Positions 34,012-47,963 of a DNA stretch of 64,000 nucleotides are shown piece after piece. The DNA is taken from NCBI RefSeq assembly GCF_901000735.1, contig NC_081550.1, positions 6,202,329-6,266,328 on the forward strand, read 5' to 3'. Made by a program: the position numbers and the translations under genes. Source of the DNA: Corylus avellana. Lineage: Eukaryota > Streptophyta > Magnoliopsida > Fagales > Betulaceae. The first letter of the stretch is position 1. Every line of letters starts with the position of its first letter. Below the pieces are notes generated by a model, which was not told the origin of the DNA, did not search any database, and saw only the letters and a program-made list of their open reading frames with translations.

Positions 34012-34225
34012 TTAGTTGAATTAATGCCAATCATGGTGGCACAAAAAAATAGAAACACAAGCCCTAGTTATTTCAGATATCCTTTTAACCTGAATGTTAA
34101 TAATCTGGATATCGGCATTTAGTTGAATTAATGCCGATCAAGGTGGCATGACAAAATAGAAACACAAGCCCTATTATTTCAGATATCTTTTTAGCCTGTA
34201 TGTTAATAATCTGGCTATCCTGCTT
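34012..34225. repeat. Tandem direct repeat, two units of about 107 bp
   Basis: TTAGTTGAATTAATGCCAAT at 34012 recurs as TTAGTTGAATTAATGCCGAT at 34119. Both units continue through GAAACACAAGCCCTA, TTATTTCAGATATC and TGTTAATAATCTGG with a few substitutions. It lies in intron 12 just downstream of the LINE tail. Confidence 0.85.
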
Positions 34226-34278
34226 TCAAATAGAGTTTGGTCTAATCCCACTGGATTGCAAACAAGAACCACACTTAC

Positions 34279-36923
34279 CATGATAGATCAGGGGCAAACT
34301 TCTCTGCAAGAATAGCAGCTTTAAGTGACAATTCCTCACGCATTGCGAATTCTGCTGTACTGAGATACTGAAAAGCAAATGAAAATGCCTTGTTTATTTT
34401 GTGATTGAAATGGAAACTATCTGAGCTGTTGGAAAAAAAATGATTCAAACACATCTTTATGTCAATATAATAAAAAATAAATAGTCCAGATCCAGCACTG
34501 GTGTACCTGCAATAATTCTTCAACTATGTCCTTTGCGTTTGTAACATCACACATACCATAAAGCAAATCAAGAGCACGTCTACGGATACTGAGGGCAAAT
34601 AATGATTTCAGTTAGCAAAATGGATTTTAAGAATATACAAACACATACAAATATACATGCAAACACATATATAGATACGTACAGATCAACACAAACACAC
34701 ACATTTGGGGAATGCTAACCTCCCTACCTTTAGATGGAGGCTAGCATCCTCTAGAATAGAACATATATTATCTTTGAGTTAACATAACTCCAGCACATAA
34801 AAAAGATTGTCACTGGAAATGAATAAGTGGCAATATCAAGAGTTCTAACATTTTCAGAATTTAACAGAACAAGCTAAACCTGATATCTGGATCCTTCAAC
34901 GAGGTTATGATCTGAGCCTGATGTCTTTTGATGATGTCTTGCACGTCTGTTACCAACAACATCCGGGTCATATTCTCCTGCACCAGAGCAATGCAACATC
35001 AAATCATGCAGTTACAAAATAACAATTAAATTTACCCTTCTGTGTCTTAAAATAGTAAGTCTTCACATGCTATAGGTTGAGATAAGAAAGAAAAGGGGGG
35101 GGGAGGAGATAAAACTAGTTTCTACAACTTACCAAACCAAGATATCGAATATTTGGTTCACGCACAGCAATAAATTTTCCAAGAAGGGCAACACACTGAG
35201 ACATCATCTCTTTTTCAGCATCAAGATGCATGACCTGAGATAGGGCATTAGAACATGCAAAAACAATAAGAGAGCCCCTAAATATACTTAAAAGAGTAAA
35301 ATTATCTTCGTTCTAATAAGTAGATGAATAATGTTGTCCAGGCAACATCACTTACTGAAATCAAAAGCGACCATGCTCTTACCTATTAAAAAGATGAAAG
35401 TTCCATATGTCTCTACATAGATGCATGTATGCATATACATCTCGAATGTTTCAAGAAACAAATCTAAAATCCTCCTCCCTAGAAATGCACAAAGTACGTT
35501 GCTTCCAGAAAAAAACAATTCATAAATACTGGAGTTCCAAAGGTTTCATCCTCTCACATCACAGTAACATTGTCCCCACCGTGTGCGCACACACACGTGG
35601 CTGAGTGTGTGTAGATATATATGTTTGTGTGTAGATATACAGTTTGTGTGTATCTATGAACTATGAATGTGCATATAGACTTGTTAACAATAAAAACATT
35701 AAACAATCAATAAGCCTTTCTAAAAAATAACAAAACACTAAAAACATTATTCGGGCTGTGAACTTACAAGAGCAAGGGCTTCGAAAAGAACAGCATGTGA
35801 TGCGTTGTTCTTATTTACATTTTTAACAACATCAGTCCCCATTAATATCCGTTGTAAGACCTGAAATTACCGAATCAAGGTTCAATATAAGCACAGAATG
35901 TAACAAGAGAAAAGATAATGCCCTTCAGGAAAGAACCTCAAACAATGATCTTCTGGTATTTGGATCTTCAATAGTTGGGAAATACTGAAGGGCCCTCATT
36001 GTCTTAACCTGAGGAAAACAAGAACTAACAAGCATTAATATGAATTTGTTAATTATTAACCTATTACAAATCACCAACAGTCAATCACCCGCAAAGGGTT
36101 AAACTAATTATAGGTAACATAAATCCCATACCATACAGTATAAAAAATAAGAAAATTTCCATTCTAAATGAGTAAAAGTTTGTTTTTCATGAATTGTACT
36201 CATACAGTAGAAAAGACCTTTATTTCTTTATGTTTTGCTGAGAAACAAAGTTTCACTTGATGATATAAAATTAATGATATTTACTTGAGGAGAAGCCATT
36301 CTTTTTCTTCTTCCTATGGTTGATTAAGATTGAAAGCAGTTTTTTAATAAAAGAGAAGCAATAATGATTTGTTTCATTTGCATAAAAACAGAGAAGGTCC
36401 ATGCTTGCTAAACCATGTACTAATTTGGAATCGATTACATACAAAGAAATTGAGGAAAAAAGAACACAAACCTGAAGCCAGGGAGATGGGATACCATAGT
36501 AAGTGTATTCTTGTGGAACATCCTGATTCCTAGCAAGCCGCTCTAATGTTTTAACGCACTTTGGAAGACAACTCCAGTATGCTTCATGGTTATTTGATAC
36601 TAGAGCAACAAGAAGGCTCATAGAAGATGTCAAAACACCAAGATCACGTTCATCTAATAGCTGTGCCATCCGATCCGCCCTAAGACATATGGCAAAAGAG
36701 ACTAATGAATAAGCACAAGTAAAACTATCTCATGAAAACAGCCTTTTGACAGAATAGGAACCTTCAAACATACCAGCCATCTACATTGACAACATCAGGA
36801 TTTTTCCTAAACAAGCGCAGCAGACAGAGTGCAGCTTTCTTCCTCACAAGCGGTCTGCAGCTGCTAGAGATCTAAATCAACAGACTTGGTTAAATTAATC
36901 TTTTACTATAACCACCAATTGAG

Positions 36924-36955
<32 letters not shown>

Positions 36956-39900
36956 AAATAAAAAATAAATGTCTCTTACAAGTAACTTTTGAACATCAGG
37001 TGCTAACGACTCAGCGAATTCTCTCCCACCAATGTTGCCAACCTTCATAGATGAAGACATGGGGTCATAAAAGAGAAATAACTTCGAATATATAGCACAA
37101 GACATGATATGGTATAGAAGAAAAAGAAGGAACACTTTTTGGCAGCAACAAGTTAACAACCCAATTATCAAACAAATAACCAGGCAAAAGGATGCTTGTT
37201 TCAATGTTAGCCAATGGAAAACATTTAAGCAAACCTTCCATGAACCTAGCCATTCTTGAGGTTATGCTTATGCAGGAGTAAGTCCCTAGAATGGAATGGG
37301 GAACATATATATATATGAGAATGAACAAATACAACTATTGAGTTGAAACAAATTGCACATTTACTTGATAAAAAAAAATACACATTTGCATGGAAAATTT
37401 CTTTAGCCTTTTCCTTGGGAGGGATTCTTCCGAAAAAAATCCAAAAGTTGAGAGGATTTTACCAAATAAGAAGTAAATGCAATATTATGCTCCCATGATA
37501 ATTGAAAGGGAAAATTTAGATTCTGAAGATCAAAACTGTGCAGGAGATCACGGCATGATCTCAACTGTTTCCCTGTGACAAATAATTAATAACTTCCAAC
37601 AAGTAAAAGTCTCACATGGTTAAAGACACTGAATCATGCTCAACTTTTTATTTGTAAATATCCATGAATGAAACATCAGGATAGAGTCAGTCTTGTCCAA
37701 TAAACTATACACCACATACCCCCATGCCATCGTTCAAGATGGACTTGTTTCCTAAAAAGGAGCTCTCTAGCTTTCGAGACAACTTAAGTAAAACACTACT
37801 TAAGCATGGATGTATTGCCCATTCATAATACACTGACTACAGCACATACCTCAATAAAACTGCTTCTAAAATAAAACATTGCCCATGTGAAATTGGACAC
37901 CAGATATCTTGGAATAAAAGGAACTACACAAAGGAAAAGAGTATTGTTGTATATAAAGCATCAGTACTTAACAGCCCTTCAGCTACTGATGGTAAAGGCC
38001 ATAGTTGCCATCATGATAAGCAAAGGATTGAAATATGCATCAAAACATGAGCTATAGTGCAGGATAATTCCAAAAGCATCTCAATAAAGTAAAACAGGAG
38101 CTACTTTTGACAGATAAAACAAAAAGATAAATACTAAGCTCTTAAAATTTTAGCAGCTTTCCTATTGCCATACCATAGTCAATGCCAAACACTGGAAGGT
38201 TTCATTGCGACCAATAATATCATTGCGCACAGTATTTATTGCCAGTCTCAAAAAATCATGGTTCTCATTTAGCAAACATGCCGTTACAATGTACCCAACC
38301 TGCATCCATTTTTATCACAATAAAATCAATCATACAGTTGAGAATGAAGTTACTTCTGAACAAAGAGCACAAGGCACTATATGAATAGCATCAAGCATTA
38401 AACCATTACAAGATAAGAAATATGTCTTTTGAGTACCCAAGTTAAATAATATGACATTGCCATCTAGATACAAATCCAAATTATGGTTTTCAGCTGTTAA
38501 GTATGAACCTTGGGTACCAAGTCCTATACCAAATATTCCATATATTCAGATCTGTAGAATTATTTCTAAGAATTGGCATAGAAAATGTAGTTGATACCCT
38601 TACTTTTGAGTTATTCAACTTATACCACCCAATAACACACGAGCTGTATTCTTATATGAGAAACCAAATACATGTAAAGAGAACTAATATTTTTTTTTTT
38701 CTTATTGAATGTAAAGAGAACTAAAATGAGTTCATGTCATTTAAAAATATTAATCCTTCTAGCTAAGTGTTTTCTCTTATATACTTCTTGTGTACCTGGA
38801 GGCGACTAACACTTGTAATGATATTTCGATTATTTTAAAAAAAAATTAATACTCAAAGATGGACTCACCTGCTTTTCTGGATACTTTGGTGCAGATATTA
38901 AAGAAACAGCTTCCATATGACCAAAATCCACATCATAACCCAGCATGTAAATGTATAGCATTTTCCAAACATATTTCTTCTTCTCATACGGTGATAAACC
39001 CTGTTGAAAGAAAAAAAAAAAAAACAGTTTCATAATCAATAGCTCACTTCTCTAAATTAGATATTCTCAATGTTTTGTCAAATAGTCAGCAACAGACCAA
39101 GAAGATTAATATAGAAAAGCTACTTTCAAAGTAACAAACAACCAAAGTAATAAAGAGAACCATAATTGAAAAGGTATTAACAAATAAACAAAGAGAACAC
39201 AAATGATGCAGAAGTTTTTGAGAGACTAACCCGAAGCAGTTGTGCAAAAGGATTTTTCTTGATAGGTAAATACAACTCACGCACCCTCACGAAATTGAAC
39301 CTGTAAATTCCACCCTTCCCCCTTAATTTATGAGGGGGGGAGAAGATGCCATTTAATCCAAGACTAGACGCAAAAAATATAGGTAGCACCACAGTCTCAC
39401 CGCCCAATCCTGATATTTAACCAATTCTTTTGACAAACTTAACTCGCCTGCCCCTCTATTTTTGTCCGATTTGCGGGGGAGAGTAATTTCTCAGCATTGC
39501 ATGATCTAAGTGGCCAGGAAGATTCACAGTCCAACCATGCAAATATATATAGATGGGCATCTTTCTTTTTGACTAATTCCTAAATGATTGATGTAATCAT
39601 GTATTTTGCAAGCAGTTCAATCACCTTGCTGGTGACCTACCACAGACACAACCAGAATAAAAGAGATTCAAGAAGGTTTGAATGTGCGTCTGCATAAAAC
39701 TGCTAATGTAAAAAACTACTCGCACATAACTTCTAAAGTTGACTGTTGTTGATAATCACAATCTGACTAGCTGGTCTGGAGGTGGACAAGTCACCTTCAC
39801 CTGGGATGTTGAGGATATTCAATATCATAGCACCTCATTGCTTGAAATCTTATTTTCTTTTCATCCAAACTTTTCGTCCAGAATTAATGAGAATGGAATA

Positions 39901-41125
39901 AAAACAAGAATGAATATCTGACAAGACCCTTATCTCCTTATGCTTTAATCACTACAGCTAAATCTAACAAAATCCCAGCGAAGCTGCTACCCAGAAACCA
40001 AGAATGAACATCAGGGGATTAACCAAGGTAGCAAGTTTAGGTGAACCACAATTTCTAAGAAAACAAAAGATCAAGATTTGTTCAAATTTAATCCCTCAAG
40101 TAGTATCCACAAAAGTCCTAAATCTATCTGCTCACTCGTTCAATAGGGCCCCTCTTAACTTTATCCTAAACAGGATCATCAGTCCTCAAGAATACCTTCA
40201 AACTTTTGCAGTGTAATGACACATAACCATATTTAGACGTTTTAGCACCATCCAAGCATAAGCTCCAATACATGACTTAATTTTTTACTTGACTTGTATC
40301 TATGGCATATATAAAAAATTTCCTTAGCCTTGCTAGTGAAACCCTTGGTGGAGAAAGGACCCATCCTCCATAAATTAGTCTAGTGGCCATATACAATATC
40401 TACCTTCCCACATCCTTTAACGCAAATTCAAGGGCATGGAGGCAACGTTGAGCCCACATGTTCCCCTAACTTTGAAATAATAGGAAGCATTTTCCCATCT
40501 TATTCGATTTTTTTACCACACCAAATCTAATCTTACAAGACCGGTGGACGACACACACAATTCAGGTACATCTCAAGTCCCTATTGCCTCACGTAATAGC
40601 AAGCCATTCCAAAGACAAATTTCAATAAGCCAGAAAACCAAAAAGTTCTCTCATGCTCATGCCAACACTCCCCACTCAAATAATTAAAGAAGGGAGCATC
40701 AATAAACTCTCTATATTCAGCTGATCACTAAACCAGAATAGAAATTAAACCTAGAATTACTAAGTTTGCCATGTAGCTGAATGATGCTTAGCTTAGTAAA
40801 CACCTTGCCCCAAAATGTCTTTTCGTTAACGACATTTACCGCTATCCCAACACGCAAATATCCCCAAATCCTAACCCAATCGATCAAATCACCAAGCAAC
40901 TAAACGAAGCCGATTCAAAATTCAAGAAAAGAACGAGCAGAACATACAAATGCACACGTAAAAACACAAAAACAAACGCGCAGAAACCCTAACCTTCTCG
41001 TTCTTGAAGCGCGTGCGGACGTTGCCTAGCTCCTTGTCGACGCGGAGGCGCTCCTGCTCTTTGTTCTGGCAATTGCGGATGTCGCTGATGAAGACCGAGA
41101 GCCCTCGCATGCCTGACAACGCCAT
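34279..41125 (-). CDS. AP-2 complex subunit alpha (alpha-adaptin), exons 1-12 (N-terminal trunk)
   Basis: Exons 5'->3': 41125-40994, 39000-38869, 38299-38174, 37042-36980, 36871-36774, 36679-36472, 36008-35937, 35860-35768, 35234-35133, 34977-34880, 34588-34507, 34367-34279. The protein starts [20 protein letters not shown] and continues with the helical adaptin trunk, including [35 protein letters not shown] and [19 protein letters not shown]. All junctions are GT-AG and in phase, giving about 431 residues before exon 13. The match to plant alpha-adaptin is very close. The alpha subunit forms the AP-2 core with beta, mu and sigma at the plasma membrane, binds phosphoinositides and recruits clathrin. 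The gene spans over 20 kb because of long introns, with intron 12 enlarged by a LINE and a tandem repeat. Confidence 0.96.
36927..36950. repeat. (AT)n microsatellite in alpha-adaptin intron 4
   Basis: About eleven AT repeats, 30 bases downstream (gene sense) of the exon 4 donor. Confidence 0.85.
38757..38850 (+). mobile_element. LINE 3'-end fragment in alpha-adaptin intron 2
   Basis: TCCTTCTAGCTAAGTGTTTT, TTCTTGTGTACCTGG, TGTAATGATATTTCGATTAT, then poly-A. This is the same 3' tail as the other LINEs here, heavily 5'-truncated. It lies just upstream (gene sense) of the exon 2 donor region and opposite to the gene. Confidence 0.7.
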
Positions 41126-43861
41126 CTCCGCTCAGATCCACTTTCTCTCACGCACACACGCACAGACGCAGCGAGAAAGAGAAACCGCGAGTTTCCTCCT
41201 GAGCTCCCCAATCCTAGATCCTCTCTCGCCGTGGCAGCGTTTGGATCTACCGCCGCGACAACAATAGAGAACAATCTTCGCGAAGATCACTCCAAATTCA
41301 AAACCAAAATGCCTTTGATCTACACCGAGAATGAGTTTTCTTTAGAGAGAGAGAGAGAGAGAGGGAGAGGGAAGGTGGACTGAGAAAATTTGGAAAAGCC
41401 GTCGGGGAGTGCAGGGTCAGGTGACGACTTTTATTTACCATATGCCCAAATCACATTGCATTCATTTCATTTTTCCACCTAATGCTTTGTCTCTGACCAA
41501 TAATCTTTTTTTATCTCCTTATTTTTCTTTTTCATTTCTTTTTTCCTTCGTCAATGCTGTTGCCAATATTTTATTTCATTGCACTATTTCTTTCTTTTTT
41601 TTCTTTTTTCTTTTTTCTTTTTCTTTGCCAGACTGTTGAAAAACCGCGCCTATGATTTTGGTATGATCTTACCATAATTTTCTTTAGAATTCTGTTTTAT
41701 AAAATATTACAAGAAAGGAAATTTTTTAAATTACACATGAATCTAATTGTAAATCAAATAAAAATAACTAATTTTGCTTTCTTTTTTTTTTCTATATTAA
41801 ATATTCACTCGGCCAAAACTGAGGTCGAGAATGTGGGCCTGAGAGCTCACGATTTGGGTCGAGTTGATCAAATACAATTACAAACTATTAACTTCAATCA
41901 AATCGTAAAAGTTAAAGTGTTAGCACAACAGTTGCTTAAAGAACACCGAAAATGAAGCGTAGATAATAACTAACCCGTTCGACATAGCCAATAAACTGTA
42001 ATTTTGCGTTGCACCTGATCAGTGTCGTAATTCGACGTCATGCTTGGTCAAGGTCATACTTCATTTACAGATGACACATGATTAAGGTTGTATCTCGCTA
42101 ATAGGTGCTCCCCCACAAGGAAATGATATGAATGATCACATTATTATGATTTCTACAGCTAATCTTTAACTATTTTTACTATTTGCAAGCGTTCGTTCGC
42201 TATGCGTAACCACGCGATCAACTAATATTGATTTATTTTTATGAAATAAAGTAGGACAGTAGAAGAAAGGAACTGGACTCATGTTATTTTCATGAACAAG
42301 TTTGGATTTAGTGACAAATATTTAACTTAAAAATACAAAAAGACAAACACATATCATATTTATTAACCTATTCAAGGTTATGTTATTTTTAAAACATAAA
42401 TGAGAGAATAAAAAATAAATAAATAAATAAAAAAGGAGAGGAGAATAATTCAAAACCAATTATAAAAAAGGAAAGAATTTGAAACAGAGATTTTAAAATG
42501 TATAGCATGTGAACAATTAAAAGATTGCTAATATAATATACTTCTCATGCCATTTTGCATAAGAACATAGGCCCCTTTTTTTTTACCCGGTTTCCTCGAC
42601 ATCTCATGATTGCAACGACCAAACCATAATGTTGCCGGATATAATTCTAAATTAAATTTTTTTATGATTTCCTTAAGAATATGTGAGCAGTAAGTTGTTA
42701 ATAATAATGTTCTCATATTTCTTTAAGAAAAACATTGATGGGTGAAAAAACAACCTCAATTGGAAAACATATCAACATTCCATTATAATTGAAAAAAAAA
42801 AAAATTAAAAAAAAATTGATGACTTTGTGAAATGAAAACGAGCATCACCTAAATTTTAAATGACGTGATATTATATATGCAGTTTCATGCAGCAAAATAA
42901 AATTTTTTGAACGTAAAACGACTTTTCTTTACTTGAAATGGGTGGATCGTATTCCCCATAGTCCGCAATGAAATTTTAATGGGATTAAATCAATAAAATT
43001 CACATTACAACTAACTCGAACGTATATAACAGAAAGGGTTGAGAGGTTAATGCTTCTTTCATCACCTGTATTTTTCCTGTTGAAGGATTACAAGAAATGA
43101 TTGCAGATTATAGTGAGCCAGTGGTTTGGGCCTTAGCCCAAAGTTGCAGTCCAGTTGAGTCATATGGTTTGGCCTATCAAAACTTTAAAACCCAATCTGG
43201 AACAAATTTATCTTCTATTTTTATTTTTCTGTTTGGCTTAAGAGATGCCAATTTTTTTTTTTTTTTTTTTTTTTTTAAGCAAGAAATTCTGATTGTTTAT
43301 AAGACATTGACAAGACAATTCAGTGTCCTCTACAGAGGACCACTCAATAAAAGAATAATATATTTTAGGTAAATATTCTTTTTTTAATCTCATTATTACA
43401 CAATCTGATCCTTTATATCCAGAGGAAGAAATCTCTTATCTAGAAATTTGATTGGTAAGTGTATTGTCGTAGGGGTGGTGGTGGCTATAGCACCAAAATA
43501 CTTTTGAATTGCATTATCATATCGATCATGACCATTGCCCTTGTCACTTTTTCTGTGTTTCCTTGTGCTTTCAAAAGCAAGCTGCTCCAAGACAGTATGA
43601 CACTCTGCTGTTTTTTTAGTGCATGTGAAGTTGACATATGTTCTTTGTGCATACAAAGCAAGTAATAAACAAAAAGCCAAAAAATAAAAAGAGATTGATT
43701 TATTGCTTGATTATTTAAGCAGAGACACTCATCCTTGTAACTAATGCCAAACTTGAAGAAACTACCCTTAATTTGACAACTGAAAAGCAATTTATTAAAA
43801 AATAAATAAAAACTAATGGTAATTGAAAAGCAATTGGTGTAATAGAGATGTGTGTATGCTG
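41126..43861. other. Intergenic: alpha-adaptin promoter side and 3' side of the RETICULATA-RELATED gene
   Basis: 41126 to about 41400 is the probable 5' UTR and core promoter of alpha-adaptin, with a (GA)n run at 41342-41372 that is CT-rich in gene sense. The rest is AT-rich with homopolymers (T run 43253-43276) and an AAAT-type repeat near 42412-42433. No gene is recognised. Confidence 0.6.
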
Positions 43862-44843
43862 CTATTGTACCCCGCTCCATTTAGCCCAATCTACAAACTG
43901 CATACCACCATAAATATTGTTGGCAAATCGCACACCGACGGTAAAAGCCATTGCAACAGGTGGAACCTGCTTTGCCAGAGGTGATGCTTCAACCAAACGC
44001 TCTAGTCCATTTATGATTTGGTAACGTGTGTTGGAAGACACAGCAAGAAAAACACCTGAAGAAGAGAGCACCAAGCCTTCAGTTATTCCAGTAGATGAAA
44101 GAAAAATATTCCTCCCCCCTCTATCGTTTATGTATGATTTGGTTTTTTGACAAAAGCCAAAGAAGCTTCATACTCGAAAGCAACAGAAAGGCTAATAGAG
44201 ACTACAGAAAGTAGTTGTCAGGAGCCTGATAGTACAAAATTATAATAAACAAATATTGGAATATGAATTGACATACCCCAAAGAGCAGCACTTTGCAAAA
44301 GAGGAGGCACAGGTATGTCCTCTTCCGATTTCTTTATACTCCTGATCACACACAATTAAAATGGCAAGTTGTCATTTCTTTCAAAAAAAAGAGGGGGAAA
44401 GGCAAGGTAACAGCCTACATGCATTCATTTAGATTAAACACCTAAGAAGCTTGGGTGTAATAGTAAGAATTAATATACAGAGGAAATCATGAATGTGACA
44501 ACATATTATAAAAAGGAAGATCTTAGAGTTAGCTTTGTTGATCTAAATTTTCTGAGATAAAAATTTTATTTCTACAGTTTGTATAGCAACAATCATGTGT
44601 TCCATCAGTAAACTTCTCCATAATACGTTCAATCATGCAACATTATATAAGAAGTTCCATATTATTAAAAGGATCAAGGTCTATATGAGTAGAAAGATGG
44701 CATGTGAGTCTCATTAACAGGAAATAGACGAAATCATATATATCTAAAATGTAAAGCACATACAAGATGTCAGATGTATGTATATACTTCCCACATAAAA
44801 AGTTCATTCGAAAAATATGAACGGGTCACGTCCCGAAGTGTGT

Positions 44844-44877
<34 letters not shown>

Positions 44878-47800
44878 GAATTACCCTTGTGCCTAAAAAA
44901 CAAAAGACGAAATGGAAAGTATAAATTTGAAACTCATGTTTGTTGATCTAATCCAAATTATTATCATAGTTTGTTGATTAGTGGAATGAAAAGTTAATGC
45001 CTCTTAGCCAAAGTAAGCTGTAGATTATTCATCATAATTTCAATAATTCCATTTTCAAGACATTAAGCACAAGTTAGACATCTTGTCATGAGAGAGAGAG
45101 AATCTCATCAATGTAAGATATATTCTGGAATAATACCTTGAAGTTTCAACAAAGTTTGCGGTAAGACAAAGAAACAACAAATAAACAGAAACATCCCAAT
45201 AGAAGCTTACCGTTTGGCATTCATGATCATGTTCGCGATACCTTGGCCAATAAGACCACATCCAAATCCAACTGATCCATACAATACACCCTGGATCCAG
45301 AATGTGCCAACAAAATTAATTAAGCATAGAAAATAAATTGAAATATATTGATACTTTAACCCATCTTTGGGCATACAGAAAACTTAAAATTGTGCAAGAA
45401 ACTGGTACTAAAAACTCAGTTTTAAAGGTAACGCCAAGGAGGCAGCCAAGAACTCCACCCCACCCACGCCTAGCAGGTGTATTTTCCACAAGATTTATAG
45501 TGCAGAAGGCAACTAAGTAGTTCTCGGTTCCTCAAAAAGTTCAATCACATATGGTACCTTATAGAAGTATGTGGCAACCCGCTGCTTCACTGAGAATTTA
45601 CATCCTGGCCTTTCAGCTTCAAAAACACTGCATTAGAGGAAAATTTTGCCATGAACGAAGCACTCACAATCATCTAAAACTTCACACAAGACAAATGATA
45701 TGAAGTTCAGTAGATTTAAAATTCCACCAAAAGAGTTACAAAGAAGAATATTTATGAGGTCCCCACATAGTATCTATGGGTCCCAGGGTTGGCCAATGAG
45801 ATTCTACCTCTATTCAGTATTACTAGTTTCTGAGGATATCAATCAATATAAATAAGGTTTGTCTTACCATAATGTAGCAGATAAAGGCGTGTGCAATTTA
45901 GATTTAACCATTTTGGTTATTCATGATCTAAGACACTAGGACGGTAATATTTTACCAGTAGGCCCAGTGCAATACATGAATGCACAAAAAATTACTTTCA
46001 ATGTTCGTTTGGTTCAGCAGTTTCAAAACATGCAGTTTGAAAAAATAGCTATTTCAAAACGTAGTTTATGAAAATACAATTTTTCAAATTGCAGTTAAAC
46101 ATTTGGTGAAATCACAGTCCAACCTTTTAAATCGTGTGTTTTTTAAAATGCACCCCTCGACACCAATTTGAAAACGTGAATTTTTCCATGTTTTTAAACA
46201 ACCATTTTTTTTTTTCAAATGCACTCCCAAACGAGGCACTTTCAACAATTTCGTTTTAAAAACCCATGTTTGACCTGCGAAATCACAGGGCCAAATGCCC
46301 TCTCAGCCAAAAACCACGAAGTTTTAGATTAGTAGTACCTATGTTTAAAGTCTTGCCTATATCCATCAATCATCTCTCTTCCATAAATTCCATAACTTAG
46401 CTTCTAAGCAGCTAGATTTTGTATTCAGCCATAAAACTACCATTCATTTCCCTTAATAAATTCTGCAGCTGTCAACCATCCAAATCTCTTATCTTACACC
46501 TTTCATACAAACTAAAGCAAACTAAAACGGTTACACTTTATATCTAAACAACCACTGATCTACCATAAAAACTTATCTTGCACTACAGAAGGAGCATACA
46601 TTACATGAAAGTCAAGAACAATAACTACAGAATAAAAATTTAGCTGGATGAAATGAAATGAAAAACTTCACAGTGCCATTACGCAACAAACCTGCTGGGA
46701 AGAGAAGCACAAGCCCGTTGCACTTGTCCAAGTAAACCTCTTGATGTGGATGGCTTCCCAAAACGAACATACGGTGCTAACAAACCAACCAAAGCAATGT
46801 CCACGACCACACCAACTAAAAGATCTGCAGCGTACAACTCAAACTCCGACCAGAAATTCTTGCCTCTTTTCTGAACTTCCGCAAATGTTGCACAACAAGA
46901 ATCTATGACTATCTGCACAGCACCAAATCAACAATACACAATTGGTATGCACATGCCACACAAACAGTACAAGAACACAGCTAAAGCCCGAGTGGGGATG
47001 TTTTTAGCGCTTTGTCTCTTGCCACAGCTCGAGCACCCGGCGCTAGAGCGGTGCAATCTGCTTGCACCGTTTTCGGGTGGCCGCTCCGGCGGGGCCCGGT
47101 ACATTACAAAATAAAACGAAATAAAATAGAAGGCACCCAGAACAAACCTCTGTTCCAACTTTGAAAAGAAAAGAAGGATCAGCCAGCATTCGGTTACGCA
47201 GCATAGAGCAACACTTGATCAAAAAGCCAAGTGGCCAAGCCGACCCCTGCAACACGAAATGCCAGAATCAACAAACATCAAATAATAACTAATGGGCTTC
47301 AATTCTTTCTTCCGTTTCAATATGCCAATTTTTCTCAGCAACCAAACTCAGCCTGATCAAAAAATCGCATGCGCACCTGCAAATCCAAGTACCGCTCAAG
47401 AAGCAGTTGCCGAATCCCAGTGGTCTTGGCAGCCTCCATCATATCCAAAGGAAGCTCAACCCCTCGAGCCTCCGTCTCCTTCATCACCTCCTCGAACTTC
47501 AATATCGGCCCGAACTCCCTCTCCTCCTCTTCGTCACCACCACCACCGCTGCCACCACCATTTCCAAACGAATCTCCACCACTTTCTCCGCCGCCGCCAC
47601 CACCAATAAAATCCCTAACCTCCTCTCTTAAACCACCATTCTGCCCCTCCTCCGACCCCGTGATCGCCTTCGCAGCGGACTCCTGCCCGGCGCATCGAAG
47701 CCCGCGCCCGTGGCTATTGAGCGGCGAATAGTGTCGTCGTGAGTGGAAAGCAACGAGCTTGAGCGGATTGTTCGTGGAGTCAGAATTAGGGTTCTGCTTG

Positions 47801-47925
47801 GGTCCAACGAGTCTAAACTGGACGGTGAGGCTGCGGCCACATGGCGACGTCGGATTGGTGGCGGCGGTGTCGTTCCAGAAGTTGCAAACCTGTGAGGCAG
47901 TGAAGCTCGGAGAGCAAAACGACAT
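43862..47925 (-). CDS. RER1: RETICULATA-RELATED protein, chloroplast (RER1-like, DUF3411)
   Basis: Seven exons 5'->3': 47925-47377, 47246-47148, 46912-46692, 45627-45558, 45290-45211, 44341-44277, 44055-43862. All junctions are GT-AG and in phase; the product is 425 residues. The N-terminus is rich in Ser, Thr and Asn with few acidic residues, as in plastid transit peptides. A Gly-rich, acidic linker (about 108-135) follows, then the conserved DUF3411 core: FGPILKFEEVMKETEARG, MLRNRMLADPSFLFK, DSCCATFAEVQKRGK, hydrophobic DLLVGVVVDIALVGLLAPYV, GFGCGLIGQGIANMIM, and SNTRYQIINGLERLVEASP to the end. The family lies in the plastid envelope and affects leaf mesophyll development and metabolism; its biochemistry is not firmly known. 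The number RER1 rests on length and on the neighbouring alpha-adaptin and PHD genes, as at At5g22790; other RER members are possible. Confidence 0.88.
44850..44873. repeat. (AT)n microsatellite in the RER intron 5
   Basis: About twelve AT repeats. Confidence 0.85.
46001..46236. repeat. Possible MITE in RER intron 3
   Basis: It opens ATGTTCGTTTGG and closes CTCCCAAACGAGG, with imperfectly mirrored runs inside (TTTTCAAATTG, CAATTTGAAAA). The TTTGG...CCAAA ends resemble hAT-type MITEs. The inverted match is weak. Confidence 0.4.
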
Positions 47926-47963
47926 ACCGTTTGGGGCCGCGTAGGGAGAGTTGCGAATGGAAA

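Noticed and set aside
34012..34225. CRISPR-like or satellite array
   Set aside because: Only two units without spacers, in a plant intron.
37300..38160. Extra alpha-adaptin exon in the long intron 3
   Set aside because: Exons 3 and 4 join in phase and match the family without a gap; no conserved coding sequence is seen between them.
39421..40920. A gene in alpha-adaptin intron 1
   Set aside because: Only short frames (for example 40004-40216) with no domain; the flanking exon phases need nothing extra.
47369..47731. Plus-strand Pro/Ser-rich frames across RER exon 1
   Set aside because: They mirror the Gly-rich linker of RER; low complexity and no start context or domain.
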